A DNA stretch of 64,000 nucleotides, taken from assembly GCA_037039925.1 (NCBI GenBank), contig JAXRKP010000010.1, forward strand, positions 612,940-676,939. Direction: 5' to 3'. The notes beneath the pieces are model-generated. The model saw only the letters and a program-made list of their open reading frames with translations. It was not told the DNA's origin and ran no database searches. Source of the DNA: Doris montereyensis (Eukaryota; Mollusca; Gastropoda; Nudibranchia; Dorididae). Every line of letters starts with the position of its first letter. The stretch's first letter is position 1. This document shows positions 54,101 through 64,000 of this stretch, piece after piece. The position numbers and the translations under genes were made by a program.

Positions 54101-57100
54101 AAAAATTCAGGTCCTCATAACTTTTTTTTATTTCTAAATGGATTTTTAAAATTCACAAAGTGTTGTTCATAACTTTCCAGACAGTTTATGAATCTAGGCA
54201 CAAAAACTACTTGCAGAGAAGTAAAATTTTTCTTTTGTGGTACCTACATTTAGTCTTGTATATTTATGGATGTCTTTATGAGGAAAAAGGTGTTGGCTAT
54301 TTTCATGTTATTCTTTATTAAGCAAAAATCTATTAGTCTCTCTCCATTTGGAGAAGTTGATGTCTCTCCTTCTTTACCTTTTACTCCTCCTGATGTCTCT
54401 ACATTGTTGCCAACTCTAGCGTTTAAATCTCCTAAAAGCATTAGTTCCTGTTTGTGTTTAAGATTCTCTGCAGCTATTTGTAAATCGTTTTTGAAGATAT
54501 CTTTTTCTTCTTTGGTGGCATCGTCATTTGGTCCATTTTCTTCCTTATGGTTTAATATTTACCTCTAATAGCCGTGTGGGCTTATACATTTCCAATTTTC
54601 TAGTAACTTTTCTTGTCTTATGCATTAGGAGGCCTACTCCTGCTCTAGCTCTATCTTTGACATCTACTCCTGAGAAGATTAAAGTGTGATTTGGTCGTAC
54701 ATTTTCTATTCCTTGTCCTTTTTCCTTTGTTTCTGTAATGGCTAAAATGTCTGCTTTGAATGAATCTTTCCACTTCTTCAGCTAATTCTAACTCTTTTCC
54801 ATTTATTGCCCTAATATTCCATGTTCCAAAATTCACAGTCACAGTCAGTGTTCTTTTCCAGAGTCGTCTTCAAAAGTTCAATCTGGGTATATCATATTTC
54901 TTTCTTTGAATCAGTTTGTTTTTAGATAAGCAGGGGATTAGCCCACTGTACCTTAGGTAGACGGTGGGGCTGTCACCTTGATGTCCCCTACCGGGCCTTC
55001 TGTCAGGGTTAACTCCCCCTAGCCGTTGGTCCCCCAAGACCAGCATGCAAGGCAGCAGGTTGTTATTTTCTGTCATGGATAACACCCTTAGCATTTGGTC
55101 AACCAAGACCCGCCTGCAAGGCAGCAGGAGACTCGTGGAAGGCAGGATCGCCTAATCCCCATACAGGTGCTTACCTGTCCACTGCCCGGGCTGTATACAA
55201 CAGAGTTTTTTGTCCTATTCTCCTATATGGCAGTGAAACCTGGACCTTAGACAGTAGGGAATACAGTAGAGTGTATACAAGCAGCTGATATGAAATATCT
55301 AAGAAGAGTAGTAGTAGTTGGGAAAACTAAAAGAGGCAAAATCACAAATACAACAAGAGATCAAACCAAATCAGATAGCATAAAAACTAAGATAGAATTT
55401 AATAGAAATAAATCAACTGAGATGGTTTGGGCATGTAAACAGAATGAATGATAATAGAATAGCTAAATCAGTATACAAGGTCGAAGACCAAAAAGCAGAC
55501 CTCGGAGAAAGTGGGAAGAAGATCTAAAAGAGGCATTAAAGCAAAGAAATTTAACTTTCGCTGAATGAAAGATTGAAAGGAACAGAAATTGTTAGGACAT
55601 GACAGTCGGGAGAAAGATCATTTTGGGTATCTAAGCCCATAAACAGAAAGGTAGAATGGGAACTGATGAAGAAAGGGAAAGGTTACATTTACCGTCTAAC
55701 ATCCAGCCAAACTTTTGTCCTCAAACTTGTCATTGCAATGTGTAAATGTCGTCAGGAAAATCCTTTTTCGAAACTTTCCTTAAGTGTAAGCTTAGAACTT
55801 CGAATGTTTCTTATTCTTTTTTTTCTTCTCTTTTTTTTCATTTCAGTTTGAGCAGGAAAATCAGGCCTTGTACAATGAGATGAACAGTATGAGTGAAGAT
55901 GTGAGGTAAGCCACTGTGTTTTTCCAATTCCAAGTTATCTTTAGCCATGAACCTGAAACTCAAGGGTCAAAATCATCTGAAGGGCTGTTGGCTACCTGGG
56001 TGGTCGGTTCTTTAATCAGCAAGGCAGATGATCTCATGTCAGCTTTGTCCATGACGTTTCAATCTATATAATCCAGTGCAGTCAATGGTCAGCATGACTG
56101 ATCATATATATCTTTCACCTTGTCACATTTTCTTAATTCACCCCGATACCACTATATGTGATGGATGCGTTAAATTGCAATGAAACAAAAACATGGTATT
56201 GTATTAGTATTAGATTAGCATAAACCCATTCGATTTTGAATTTTGATATTTCGGTGTTGATATGGTCTGGTCGTGGGAGTGTGACCATGATACTAAGAAC
56301 GTTTACATTCTATTTCCTTTCTCCAGACAAATAGAAGGGCAAGTTGTTGAAATTGCAAAACTCCAGGAAATATTTACAGAGAAAATTTTAGAACAGGTAA
56401 GTTTATTTAGGTGTGCAAGGTTTACTTGAAACACAACTTATTATATTAACACTTTCTTTGGAATAAAAGAGGTGTTTTTCTTCATGTACCTTCTTTTAGT
56501 TATTCAATGTTGCTACAATAGTCAAACTCAAAATGGATTATGTATCAAAGTTAAGTCAAGATTGTGTACTGAATATGTTTTCATTGAAAGTATTACACTC
56601 TTTGTGTATTTTCTTTATCATGAATGATATTCACATTTTCCCTCTGTGTAAACAAGGTTAAATTTCAATACAATTTTGTGCAGTGTATGGAGCATCAGTT
56701 ACTGAAGGATATGTGCTGCATACTTATGATAAATGCATATATTAATACCACTAGTTTGGTCTACCCATTGATGCTAGCTAGTGCTAGCCTTAGTCGATTG
56801 AACGAAGACAAATTAAAACTTTTCCGTTTCTAGTTTTTGATTTTCCACAGGGTTGAGAGAAATGATGGAACATTTTCATACATTATACATTGCCGCCATG
56901 TTTAGGTTTAATTACCAAAAATATTTATTTAGATCAAATAATTTTCCTAATAATACTAATATTTTTTACTATGCCAAAGTGACCCTTTATTTTTTCTGTG
57001 CTTGTTCTAATAGTTTGTAGAATTTATGGAGTTATAATTTAAATACCTATCAATCATGATTACACGATTGACCTTACTTCCATTATAGTATGATTATTAT

Positions 57101-59248
57101 CAATCTTGGTAAACCGTCAGGGATTTGAAAGACCTTTTGTTTTGTTTTTTGGGGGACCGAGTTTGTGACCAAAATGTTGACTTTCTGTTCTTTGCATATT
57201 CGGGTAGAATGATCATTTATCTATAAGTTTATGGCAGAAAGATGTCCATATGACGTATATTTTTTTTGTTACAAAATATTTTGTAGGCGAAGTTTCAAAT
57301 GGGAATTAGCACCTGTATCAAAGGGAGAGCTTGGTGGTTAAAAAAAAATTCCTATGTTCGTGCCCAACAGGTGGAAATATTCTCAAGTATTTTCTTGTAA
57401 CCCCCACACCCTTGGTGCAGGTAGATGGATCGACATCACCTAGTCACATTGTAGATGGATGATAAAAAGGAGGTCTTGTGTGTATATCACAACACTGTGT
57501 ACATTGAAGATCCATTAGCTGTTTATAGGGCAATCTGTGTAAAATTTAAAATCCTGCTGAAAGCCAGAGACTCTTAGTTGTGAATGTGGGTCAAGTTAAA
57601 TCAAATTGATCAAAACCAGTTTGGAATGTGACAACCTAGCATCCTGTCCTGGAGATGAAATTTTATCAAACGTTTGCTTTAAGCTATAGAAACAGCGACA
57701 AGCTTCAAATCAAGGGGTCATAACCAGCCTTTGAAAAGATGATAAAAATATGATGACAAATTAAATGACTTTCTTCAACAGGATGTCCAGATACACTCCA
57801 TAAATAACACTGCTGTAGGCACAACAGAAAACATCAAAGATGCCAATGAAGAAATCAGAGAGGTATGGCGCTTAACATCTCTTCAAATTTGTATTCTGTA
57901 CTGACTCTTATATGTGAGATAGGCAAGGGAAATGATATACACTCCAAAACGTTTAATCCGAAATTCATGACCATAGATTTCTGTTTTGGATTAAAAGTAA
58001 AAAGTCGGTCGTTCGAACTATCAGAAAGGCTATGTCAATGGTAATGATAATGGCAACGGTATGCTATGTAGCATCTTGGTCAACATAGCACTCATGGGAA
58101 ACAACGGGTGTGTTTGTGTGCATATATCTTACTTGACTAAACATCTCATTTTTCCTGAGGTAGATAAGAAAGACTGTAGTGACACAAGCAAGAAAGAAGG
58201 GTGGGGGGGTTTATGATTTATTGATTGTGTGTTCCATCGCCAACATTACACACACGTGCATAGGCATTAATACTAGGTGCACACGCCACAGATTATACAA
58301 TGGTATTACATGATTGCAAGGATGCCTAGTGGTAGAGATGTGAACTTGCTTTATTTTTACTTGTTGTAAGTTCTAGGTTTGGGTCAGGTATGCTATCACT
58401 ACTATCAGACATCTTTATAAAAACAACAACCTGAGCCATCTAGAAGTAAATTTCGGATTAAAGTAGAGTGAAATTTTTTTATTACTGGGGTGAGTTATTA
58501 AGAAAAAACAGGGCTTGGCAAATCGTTTAAACTTTCAGACAAAACTTTTTCTTGCATACATGATGAATTCATCATAAGTTCATGTGTTCTGTGTTGGCAG
58601 ATAAATCTGGTAGGTACTCATTCACTCTTTGATTTGTCCTTTTCCTGTTTATTATTTTAATTCATCCTCAAATCACTGCATATGGTGACGGGTAAACCGC
58701 AATGAAACAGATAAATCATGTGTTCTGATTCAAATCATGATTTTGAAATGTCATTTTGTATGACACGGACATATTAATATTTTAAAAGAGAAGTGGTTAT
58801 GATTACATTACAATATCATTATTATGTGAGTGATGGTGATGTGCTCTAAATAGCAAGCACAAGTTTGAATGAAGATTAAAGAAGTTATATGGGTAAACAA
58901 TGTGTATGTTCTATTTCACACATAATCAGTTTTTCCCCATCATTGCAGATGTGGACAATCATTACTAAAAAATTGTATTTTATAGTAGGCCTATGTCAAT
59001 TGTCACTATGAGTATGAGTTGATTTTTATATTGCAAAGCTGCCTTATATTATCTTGTTAAAGGTTGTTATGAAATAACCAGTGTAGAACAATCTGAAAGA
59101 AATGAATACTAATATATTTTTCTCATTTAATCTTTTCTTTGATTTCCTTTCAGGCCATAAAGAAAAAGCAGAGTTTCGAGTCTGGATCTTATTCTTCCTA
59201 GTCGTGTGTTCATTTTCACTTTTGTTTTTGGATTGGTATAATGTTTGA
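34351..59248 (+). CDS. STX18: Syntaxin-18 (ER Qa-SNARE)
   Basis: Syntaxin-18 is the Qa-SNARE of Golgi-to-ER retrograde fusion, acting with BNIP1, USE1 and SEC22B (family knowledge). Ten exons: 34351-34497 ([20 protein letters not shown]), 37147-37214, 39074-39265, 40204-40270, 41481-41584, 42574-42710, 55847-55905, 56327-56396, 57782-57862, 59154-59248. Recognisable blocks: [48 protein letters not shown], then the SNARE motif ([19 protein letters not shown] and [10 protein letters not shown]) and a C-terminal membrane anchor ([20 protein letters not shown]) with a three-residue lumenal tail. By alignment to other Qa-SNAREs the zero-layer Gln is the last codon of exon 8. Exon 3 has a +1 (or -2) shift near a T5 run and exon 10 lacks one A before the anchor, so the literal sequence stops early in both. 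The intron after exon 5 begins GC rather than GT. Intron 6 is 13.1 kb and holds element X. Confidence 0.95.
34719..36758 (+). mobile_element. Family T element, copy B, about 2.04 kb with terminal inverted repeats
   Basis: The left end GCAGGTTTCACAAAAATGG and the reverse complement of the right end, GCAGGTTACACAAAATGG, are matching inverted repeats; the flanks are TATA-rich. Inside is a CT microsatellite (36103-36130) and no intact ORF, so it is non-autonomous. It lies in STX18 intron 1 and is a 2-kb direct repeat of copy A across the promoter interval. Confidence 0.8.
37541..38245 (+). mobile_element. 705-bp internally deleted piggyBac-like element
   Basis: It starts CCCTATGAGCCC next to TTAA (37537-37540) and ends CAGGCACAGGG next to TTCA (38246-38249), read as a mutated TTAA. 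The ends CCCTATGAG and CCCTGTGCC are weak inverted repeats. Copies A and B show the unoccupied site (GACTTTAAGAGATAG on the matching strand). The interior holds only the start of a transposase. Confidence 0.8.
37766..37894 (+). pseudogene. piggyBac-like transposase N-terminal remnant
   Basis: 42 codons: [16 protein letters not shown], then [20 protein letters not shown] basic start followed by an acidic '[10 protein letters not shown]' stretch is the usual N-terminus of piggyBac transposases. The frame stops at 37892-37894; a shifted frame continues with acidic residues ([17 protein letters not shown]). The catalytic DDD domain is absent. The family assignment rests as much on the TTAA-flanked ends as on the protein. 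Confidence 0.6.
42096..42410 (+). mobile_element. SINE family S, near-complete copy
   Basis: Decayed head (CTCTCAACCAAAAGGTAGTG), then CTGGTCCAGTTAGGTGGATC, ACCTAGTCCCATTATCGGAG, AAAAAGGAGGTCCTGTGTGT, GTGCACGTTAAAGATCC, GGCAGTCTGGGCAA and the tail TCAAATCAAACAAACAAAC. It is the best tail in the window and lies in STX18 intron 5. Confidence 0.8.
42889..44246 (-). mobile_element. LINE copy 2, 3' half (host of element X)
   Basis: Same subfamily as 3984-5990: 3' tail of (AAAG)n, then, reading 3' to 5', a short C-terminal piece, a roughly 0.9-kb internal deletion at about 43075 (RT palm to WFGH block missing), RT fingers [14 protein letters not shown] and [16 protein letters not shown], linker [19 protein letters not shown], and the end of the endonuclease ([23 protein letters not shown]). 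The reading resumes in the 5' half at 54247 once element X is removed. Confidence 0.9.
44287..44325. repeat. Subterminal palindrome of element X
   Basis: ACCGCTGT (44287-44294) and its exact complement ACAGCGGT (44318-44325), 23 bases apart, 40 bases inside the left end. This could be a transposase-binding site or hairpin; function is inference. Confidence 0.5.
44722..46823 (+). pseudogene. Element X ORF 1: three exon-like pieces, coiled-coil protein of unknown function
   Basis: Piece A (to 44818, donor GTAAGT) reads [20 protein letters not shown]. Piece B (45184-45328, between AG and GTAAAC) reads [20 protein letters not shown] in the spliced frame, and [20 protein letters not shown] in a frame one base off. 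Piece C (from 46049 after CTAG) reads [20 protein letters not shown], then after a shift [14 protein letters not shown] and [20 protein letters not shown], then a long Lys/Glu-rich coiled coil ending before a TGA at 46821. The join B to C is in phase (IEQ then MTSWYRKLF). No start codon was found in frame for A. At least three frame breaks. I do not recognise the family with certainty. Confidence 0.5.
47421..50420 (+). pseudogene. Element X ORF 2: spliced N-terminus plus decayed coiled-coil body
   Basis: Exon-like pieces with matching phases: 47421-47457 ([12 protein letters not shown], donor GTAAGT), 48229-48364 ([20 protein letters not shown] ... [17 protein letters not shown]), 48890-about 48999 ([20 protein letters not shown]), then from about 49059. 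The body contains [20 protein letters not shown], a strongly charged coiled coil ([18 protein letters not shown]), then [40 protein letters not shown] and, after a shift, [20 protein letters not shown]. The first two junctions look like real splicing. Function unknown. From memory, proteins with this layout are common as 'uncharacterized' entries in aquatic invertebrates; this was not checked. Confidence 0.5.
51276..53024 (+). pseudogene. Element X ORF 3 / C-terminal region, split by a LINE fragment
   Basis: Fragments in several frames: [60 protein letters not shown] followed by [35 protein letters not shown], and after the nested [24 protein letters not shown] to a TAA at 53022-53024. The first fragment resembles the NIRQA region of ORF 2, so this may be a second, related gene rather than the end of ORF 2. 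Confidence 0.4.
52436..52885 (-). mobile_element. LINE ORF2 C-terminal fragment nested in element X
   Basis: Minus strand reads [75 protein letters not shown]. This C-terminal end is common in invertebrate LINEs. It differs from the X-host LINE and is 5' truncated. It interrupts the C-terminal coding region of X, so it arrived after X. Confidence 0.88.
54247..55190 (-). mobile_element. LINE copy 2, 5' half (leader and endonuclease N-terminus)
   Basis: Minus strand: a leader with repeated AACCAAGACC and GCAAGGCAGCAG words, then endonuclease motifs [14 protein letters not shown] and [12 protein letters not shown], then [22 protein letters not shown] one-base shift follows, and in the corrected frame [11 protein letters not shown] leads into the 3' half's [12 protein letters not shown]. 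Joining the halves at the duplicated ACTAAATG restores a continuous endonuclease region. Confidence 0.88.
55195..55680 (+). mobile_element. LINE 3' fragment, opposite orientation, abutting LINE copy 2
   Basis: Plus strand: [21 protein letters not shown] start, [37 protein letters not shown], ending in an AAGAAAGGGAAAGG tail. Same subfamily as copies 1 and 2, 5' truncated, placed head-to-head with the 5' end of copy 2. It ends 165 bases before STX18 exon 7. Confidence 0.85.
57300..57612 (+). mobile_element. SINE family S copy in STX18 intron 8
   Basis: CACACCCTTGGTGCAGGTAG, ATGGATCGACATCACCTAGT, AAAAAGGAGGTCTTGTGTG, CATTGAAGATCCATTAGCTG, TTGTGAATGTGGGTCAA and a TCAAATTGATC tail. Confidence 0.75.
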
Positions 59249-60137
59249 TGAATATTGTGATAAAATGTGTGATTTCATGATATCAGAAATAGTGCTAATT
59301 TGATTGATTGAATCTTCATGTACATTGCCTTTCCATTGTTAACAAATTAGTTTTTCGCCTTTGTGTATACTAATGTAACAATTGCTTGAAGTATGTCTCC
59401 ATGAAAAGTCTGTGTAAATGTATATGGTTGTGATGGATAGTCTGTTCACAGCAAATTACCCATTGTATTTAATTGTAAGATTAAATTATATTAAAAAAAA
59501 AAAAAGCTCTCTGAAGAAAAGATAAGTTAAATGAACTAACAGTCATTCACAGTAGACAACACTTACACCAAATGAACAAGATTTTTTGGGGTTTAAAGGA
59601 AGTTTCACTTCAGCAACAGACAGCCTTGGTCAGGGAAGGGCTCTCTTTAGCATTGGTAGATCATGTAAATGGAAGCAAGTTATTACTTAGACTCTTAGAC
59701 ATGAAACTTTGTACAGCGAAGACTGAAAAACATTGACAATATAATTTGTGGGTGTTGGTGATTTATTTATTGTTGTTACACGTCTCTTTAGTTCCTTAGA
59801 TTCTCTCAGTTTTCATTTGCATCGGCGCAATACCATGCATGGCTAGCATTCACACATTTTATAGCAGTCAGGCATGGCTTGTCCAGCCTATTATACATTA
59901 CATTTAATACATGCGTGTAATGGTGATTGTTGATGAAATATGAGAGTGCACTTGACTGAAGTGAGCCCAAAACACTGCACTTAAAAATAGGGGTTTATAT
60001 AGCACTAGGCGGCGACTACTGTGCTACATGACTATTATCATAACTGAAGATACTGCTTTTTAATTGTGATTATTTGTTCATTCTATTGTATGTTTCACAT
60101 GGCTACCATTGTGAATTGTGCAAACTCATGTTCTTGC

Positions 60138-60143
60138 AATAAA
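60138..60143 (+). terminator. STX18 polyadenylation signal
   Basis: Canonical AATAAA about 890 bases after the STX18 stop. An earlier weaker ATTAAA followed by an A13 run near 59478-59505 could be an alternative cleavage site. Confidence 0.5.
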
Positions 60144-60227
60144 TTATTATGATCATATATCATTAACAAGAGTGTTTCTTCCCATTCCCATGTATTGAAT
60201 TGTCTTTACGAGAATCATAATCATACA

Positions 60228-60292
60228 AAGGTGGGTGGGCGGTTGGCAGGTGCTACTGGTAGGTCCTATTTCTTTCCTTTCATCTTAGTATT
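60228..60292 (+). repeat. Repeat family R copy, inverted, 5' truncated
   Basis: GGGCGGTTGGCAGGTGCTAC, TGGTAGGTCCTATTTCTTTC and CTTTCATCTTA are the complement of the R core. It lies just past the STX18 polyadenylation signal. 60300-62238 otherwise shows only AT-rich unassigned sequence and a TA microsatellite (62130-62146). Confidence 0.6.
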
Positions 60293-62238
60293 ACAAAATA
60301 AACCCATTTGAGAATGTTTTTTCAACAATTTACTGTCAAATCATGTAAACATTAGAATCAACACTTTTTGGCTGATATTCTAATTTTACACAAATCCTAC
60401 CGACATCCAATTCCAATCAATCAATTTTAACGTTAACATTTGTAGGTTGGTTTTAGTAATAAACATTTCCCATGTAGCCTATCAATCACGTGCACCCTCT
60501 GCAAAGGCTGTAAATTCACTGTAAATTATAAATGAAAATTCCCCTCTCTACACTTGGATCTTCATTAATGTCCCTTTGAAACAAGTGGCCACACCATAGC
60601 GAGAGAGACCTGATCAGTCCGTCTTCAAATGCCTTTCCACCCCATTCATTGTGACAATATCATTGGTCACCCTACTGTTCTTGCCTCTGAATGAAGCAGT
60701 TATACATCATGTAAGACATATCTATAATTGAATACTGAATGAAAGCCGTCCCTTGTCACTTGCTAAAGCTAATAAAATACTCTCCAGGATTGGTCGATAT
60801 ATTAACTTTGAATCAAAATGGTTTGACTTGGTGAGTGGAAACATTTGAATCTTTCATTATTAAACTTTATATTTATAGAGAGAAAATGTTCCTTTTTCCC
60901 CCCTTCTTGCCACACTTTATTCACAAACATTTAAATTACATAAGGTTTTATTTACATAACTTGCTATATAGATTTTGTAATATAAATGTGATTCATATAA
61001 ATCAAAGGTAAAAGGTATGAATGACAGCTTTCGTTTTAACTCATTAGTGTGTAGATTCACCGACCTAGACTCACTTTCCTGGCAAACTGATTGACGTGGC
61101 GTGAGGAAAAGAATTCTTCTCTCTCTGTATCACTATTATTATAACTGTCCATTATGACAAAAATAAAGACAAAAGCAGAAAACGTAGACATTGATGAAAT
61201 GCGTGTGTGTTAAACAAAGGCAGTACACAGCCGTTGTAATTATGCCGATTCTTCAACGCACTATTCAGATTCAGAGTGTATAGTAACTTAAAATATGACC
61301 AATAACAGGCTTTGCGGATGCTTATATGTTAGGAGCATAACCTTTAGCGTCAGAAAGAGATTTAAACAGGCCAATCAGTTTTCTAGAAATAATAGCCCTT
61401 AAAATAAGTATAGGTTTACCGAGTCAATCCCATCGTTGAAAGAAAAGGCATTACCCATGAGAAGCAACTAGTGAGTGACCGGGTTGGGCAGCGCTAAACA
61501 CAGCTGGCTGTCTAGCATGCGGCCGTGGTCGGCCGGGTTAAACCGTAATGAGTTACAACAAAGAAAATTTACCTTGCTTTTCATGTAAACCCGTCATTTT
61601 CTTCATTTGGATGTTTATTCATGAAAAAATAAGGCTTTACAAAATAGACAAGGGACTGTTTCATTTTAAAAGATAAATTGTTAGCACATAAAAGAAATTG
61701 CTAAAACTGGTTTGAAATTATACTCAGATAGAACAAAAACTTAGTCCAAATCTCATCAAATGAAAGCTGGCTGATCATAGGATAAGAGTCCTTCAATGAA
61801 TTAACATCAAGCATCCTCATTTGCAAACATGAATCATTTTACTCTAGTTACTTATCCAGGGTTGTCAAAAAAGAAATTGTACGCAAATGTGTCAATTCAA
61901 GTGAGTGAATTGAGTTATACATTCAAGCATAAGACCATAACAACAAAAGCCTACAGGAACATGAACATTCCCCAACTAACCCCTGCCACCACCACACCAA
62001 TTACTAATGAAACATTTCTTGATTACATGATTAAATAAAACAACGAGAAAAAACAAAACAAACACAAATCACGCAAAAGTTTGCTTATAAAAGAAAACAA
62101 AGTAACATCTCAGTAAATTAGAATATTATATATATATATATATATACAAATGAAACTTCTGGAACCAAATGCAAAAGCACAATTATATTCTTTCTTTAAA
62201 AAAATCTCTTTCATTCTACTATTACTACTACTAGTCTC

Positions 62239-62442
62239 TCAATCATTAAAAGCTTTTGGTTTCAGAGTTTCTAGCATTTTCTTTGTTAACCCTGGGATCA
62301 AAGTAACATGTGAATCAGCACACTCAACGACACATTTCTCAAGATAGGCCCTTCCTCTTTGTACATCTTGATCAGATGGTTTAGCTGGCAGATCGTCTCT
62401 CAGCTTGTCTTGACAACTCATAGCACAACGCTGGAGACGTTC
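62239..62442 (-). CDS. FAM136A: FAM136A homologue, last coding exon (partial gene)
   Basis: The exon encodes 67 residues and a stop: ERLQRCAMSC at the start and HVTLIPGLTKKM near the end match the C-terminal half of FAM136A, a small intermembrane-space mitochondrial protein with paired CX3C motifs. Both motifs of this half are present: CAMSC and CVVEC. A pyrimidine-rich tract and a CAG acceptor sit just upstream on the minus strand (TTTGCTTTCCCAG), and the acceptor falls at the position expected between the helix 'LEKFQ' and 'DRLARC' of the human protein. The open frame continues upstream through the intron, but that extension (MQNETNMVANIKNN) does not match the family and is rejected as coding. 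The 5' exons are not visible up to 64000 and probably lie outside the window. The gene is tail-to-tail with STX18. Confidence 0.85.
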   Translation of the reverse strand, partial: ERLQRCAMSCQDKLRDDLPAKPSDQDVQRGRAYLEKCVVECADSHVTLIPGLTKKMLETLKPKAFND

Positions 62443-62984
62443 CTGGGAAAGCAAACGTGGAAGATGCAAATTATTCTTGATATTGGCAACCATGTTTGTC
62501 TCATTTTGCATAAAAATAAAACATGTCGTATGATATCTACGTGTTATGACTTGTTAGTAATGTCATCATGTAATCTTAAAAAATAACCCCTGAAAATCAG
62601 CGCAAGCAAACCGTTGAAAAAAGAAGAAGAAGCTGGTTAGTTGTATGAATAAACATTGCTCATTTTAAGTTCACTTGATACTGACGACACTCATTCTTGT
62701 AAAATAAATAGCATTAATACTAATAGGAGTTGTTAAAAACGTTGAGAAATGAAAAGGTTAAAATTAAAACAGTAAGAACAAATGTAGCTACACTACAACA
62801 TTGAAACTAAACAATATAGATTAGCCTGAAAATCCGTTTAGTATCCAATAAGGACATCAAACCCCCCCCCCCCCCGTGCGCAAAGTCCAGTCTGACCCTG
62901 ACACTGACAAAATTTTGTGGACTGGAATCGTAGCACATTTTTGTTGTAGATCTTGCCAAAAGTGTTGATACAGGGGTTCTCTTT

Positions 62985-63600
62985 AAATTTCTGCGTCAAT
63001 CTGCATCTTTTCCAACGACTGGAAAATTCCTTTATTGGTATCACATAGAATGCGCTGCATTGGTCCGTCACACACCTCTCTAACCAAACTAGGAAAGTAT
63101 CAATAAATGACATGCTTTTGTCACCAGTGGTACTTAAATATGGTGTACCACAAGGAACAGTACTGGGACTCTTCTTGTTCACGCTGTACACGGCGCCACT
63201 AAGATTGGCATATCATATTTACGTCGATGAGACCCAATTATATATACTGGTCACGTCTGAATAGGCATCTGCAAATATTTATCAAATTAAACATTGTGTT
63301 GTGTTAAGGCAATCAAGGCCTGGATGATGTGCAACAACCTCAAGCTGAGCTGATTGTTTCTAAGAAGAAAAAGTCTAATTTAAATGGTTGTACCATTAAA
63401 AACTGTCCAAATGTTAGAAATGTGTCTCTTTTGACCAACATTCAACTATGAAAGGCCATATAGTAAAATCATGTCCGTCTCTCTTCTTTAAAATAAGAAA
63501 AACATGTCGTATGAAATAGATTTTCTCAACACTCATAGTGATACAACTAAATTGCTTTTTCACTCAATAATAACGAGCAATTTGGAGTATTGTAATTCAA
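62985..63600 (+). mobile_element. LINE reverse-transcriptase fragment (CR1/L2-like), decayed
   Basis: Plus strand in broken frames: THLSNQTRKVSINDMLLSPV, LKYGVPQGTVLGLFLFTLYT, then HIYVDETQLYIL (the catalytic box is usually YADDTQLY) and WMMCNNLKLS. The GVPQG and Y-DD boxes identify RT; the second catalytic Asp is Glu here. 63600-64000 holds another dispersed motif (CAATCATCTTTATTGATCC; compare 40460) and no recognised gene. Confidence 0.8.
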
Positions 63601-64000
63601 TTCAATCATCTTTATTGATCCTTTAAAAAAGGAAATTATACTTGTGTTATCACAATTTCCGTTTGAAAAATAAAATACATCAATGTATACACATAAATCA
63701 TTCATTTACCATCCATCAATTTACATTTCTTAAACATTGTGAGGAAAACACCATTGTACTTTCAAAGTAAGGTATGGTCAAACTTTCGTATTACATGGCA
63801 CTTGGAAGAAAAGATCTAAAATATCTCTCAGTGCAGGATATTAAATGTATAAGTCGACCGCCGGGTGGGTGTTGTCTTTAAGTATACTCCTGAGTTTGAT
63901 CTTGCATTGATTCTCATACAGATCTTCAAAGTTCTCCGGCTCTACATCATTTATGAGTTTCCATGTGTTTCAGTGTCCTATTCAATTTCTTCTTTTCTCT

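Larger units (their letters stand above)
44247..54246 (+). mobile_element. Element X: 10-kb insertion with 8-bp target duplication, unassigned DNA-transposon-like
   Basis: CATTTAGT stands immediately left (44239-44246) and right (54247-54254). The ends are AGCTACCACAATAGA (left) and, reverse-complemented, AGGTACCACAAAAGA (right), 13 of 15 identical. The flanks are the two halves of one LINE, so both boundaries are exact. An 8-bp duplication occurs in hAT, P and a few other superfamilies, but the ends do not look like hAT and I recognise no catalytic domain. Inside are exon-like ORFs rich in Lys/Glu coiled coil, a nested LINE tail (52436-52885) and much unassigned AT-rich DNA. Frames are broken many times; some breaks may be sequencing error. 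Confidence 0.85.

Noticed and set aside
62443..62511. Upstream extension of the FAM136A frame to an ATG
   Set aside because: A strong acceptor lies at 62443 and the extension does not resemble the family N-terminus; it is intron read-through.

Overview
This window is animal nuclear DNA: AT-rich, intron-dense, full of short repeats, with one assembly gap (32315-32462). Four host genes can be recognised by joining exons across canonical splice sites. They are HPS1 (minus, 461-13472, 3' part beyond the left edge), PSMC5/Rpt6 (minus, 17484-33555, complete), STX18 (plus, 34351-59248, complete) and the last coding exon of FAM136A (minus, 62239-62442). The SINE/LINE/MITE mixture and the many AGATCTAGATCT-type patches suggest a marine invertebrate, possibly a gastropod mollusc. 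That assignment is inference and cannot be proved from the window.

Layout. 0-13.5 kb: HPS1, whose introns hold a cluster of one dispersed repeat (family R), a LINE copy, a family-U repeat interrupted by a 536-bp TTAA-flanked MITE, and a 257-bp tandem duplication that copies a splice acceptor. 12.2-17.0 kb: long GA/TC tracts around HPS1 exon 1, then gene-free DNA with LINE scraps. 17.0-33.6 kb: PSMC5, with a Tigger-like MITE, a second family-U copy, SINEs and a 2-kb TIR element (family T). 33.6-34.35 kb: a short divergent promoter interval shared by PSMC5 and STX18. 34.35-60.2 kb: STX18, whose introns carry two more T copies (one split by a piggyBac-like element at TTAA) and a 13-kb sixth intron. 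60.2-64 kb: intergenic DNA, the FAM136A exon and a LINE reverse-transcriptase fragment.

The most striking object is in STX18 intron 6. One minus-strand LINE copy is split into two halves by a 10,000-bp insertion (44247-54246). The insertion is bounded by an exact 8-bp target duplication (CATTTAGT) and about 15-bp imperfect terminal inverted repeats. It carries decayed, intron-containing coiled-coil ORFs that I cannot assign to a named transposase family. I call it element X.

The host genes are otherwise intact but carry five single-base reading-frame breaks, at least three of them at or beside short homopolymers (HPS1 x1, PSMC5 x2, STX18 x2). This looks like residual sequencing error rather than decay, and it means automatic gene models here will be wrong. 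Functionally the genes are housekeeping: proteasome base ATPase, ER Qa-SNARE, BLOC-3 subunit and a mitochondrial twin-CX3C protein. Nothing indicates that they work as a unit beyond the PSMC5/STX18 shared promoter region.
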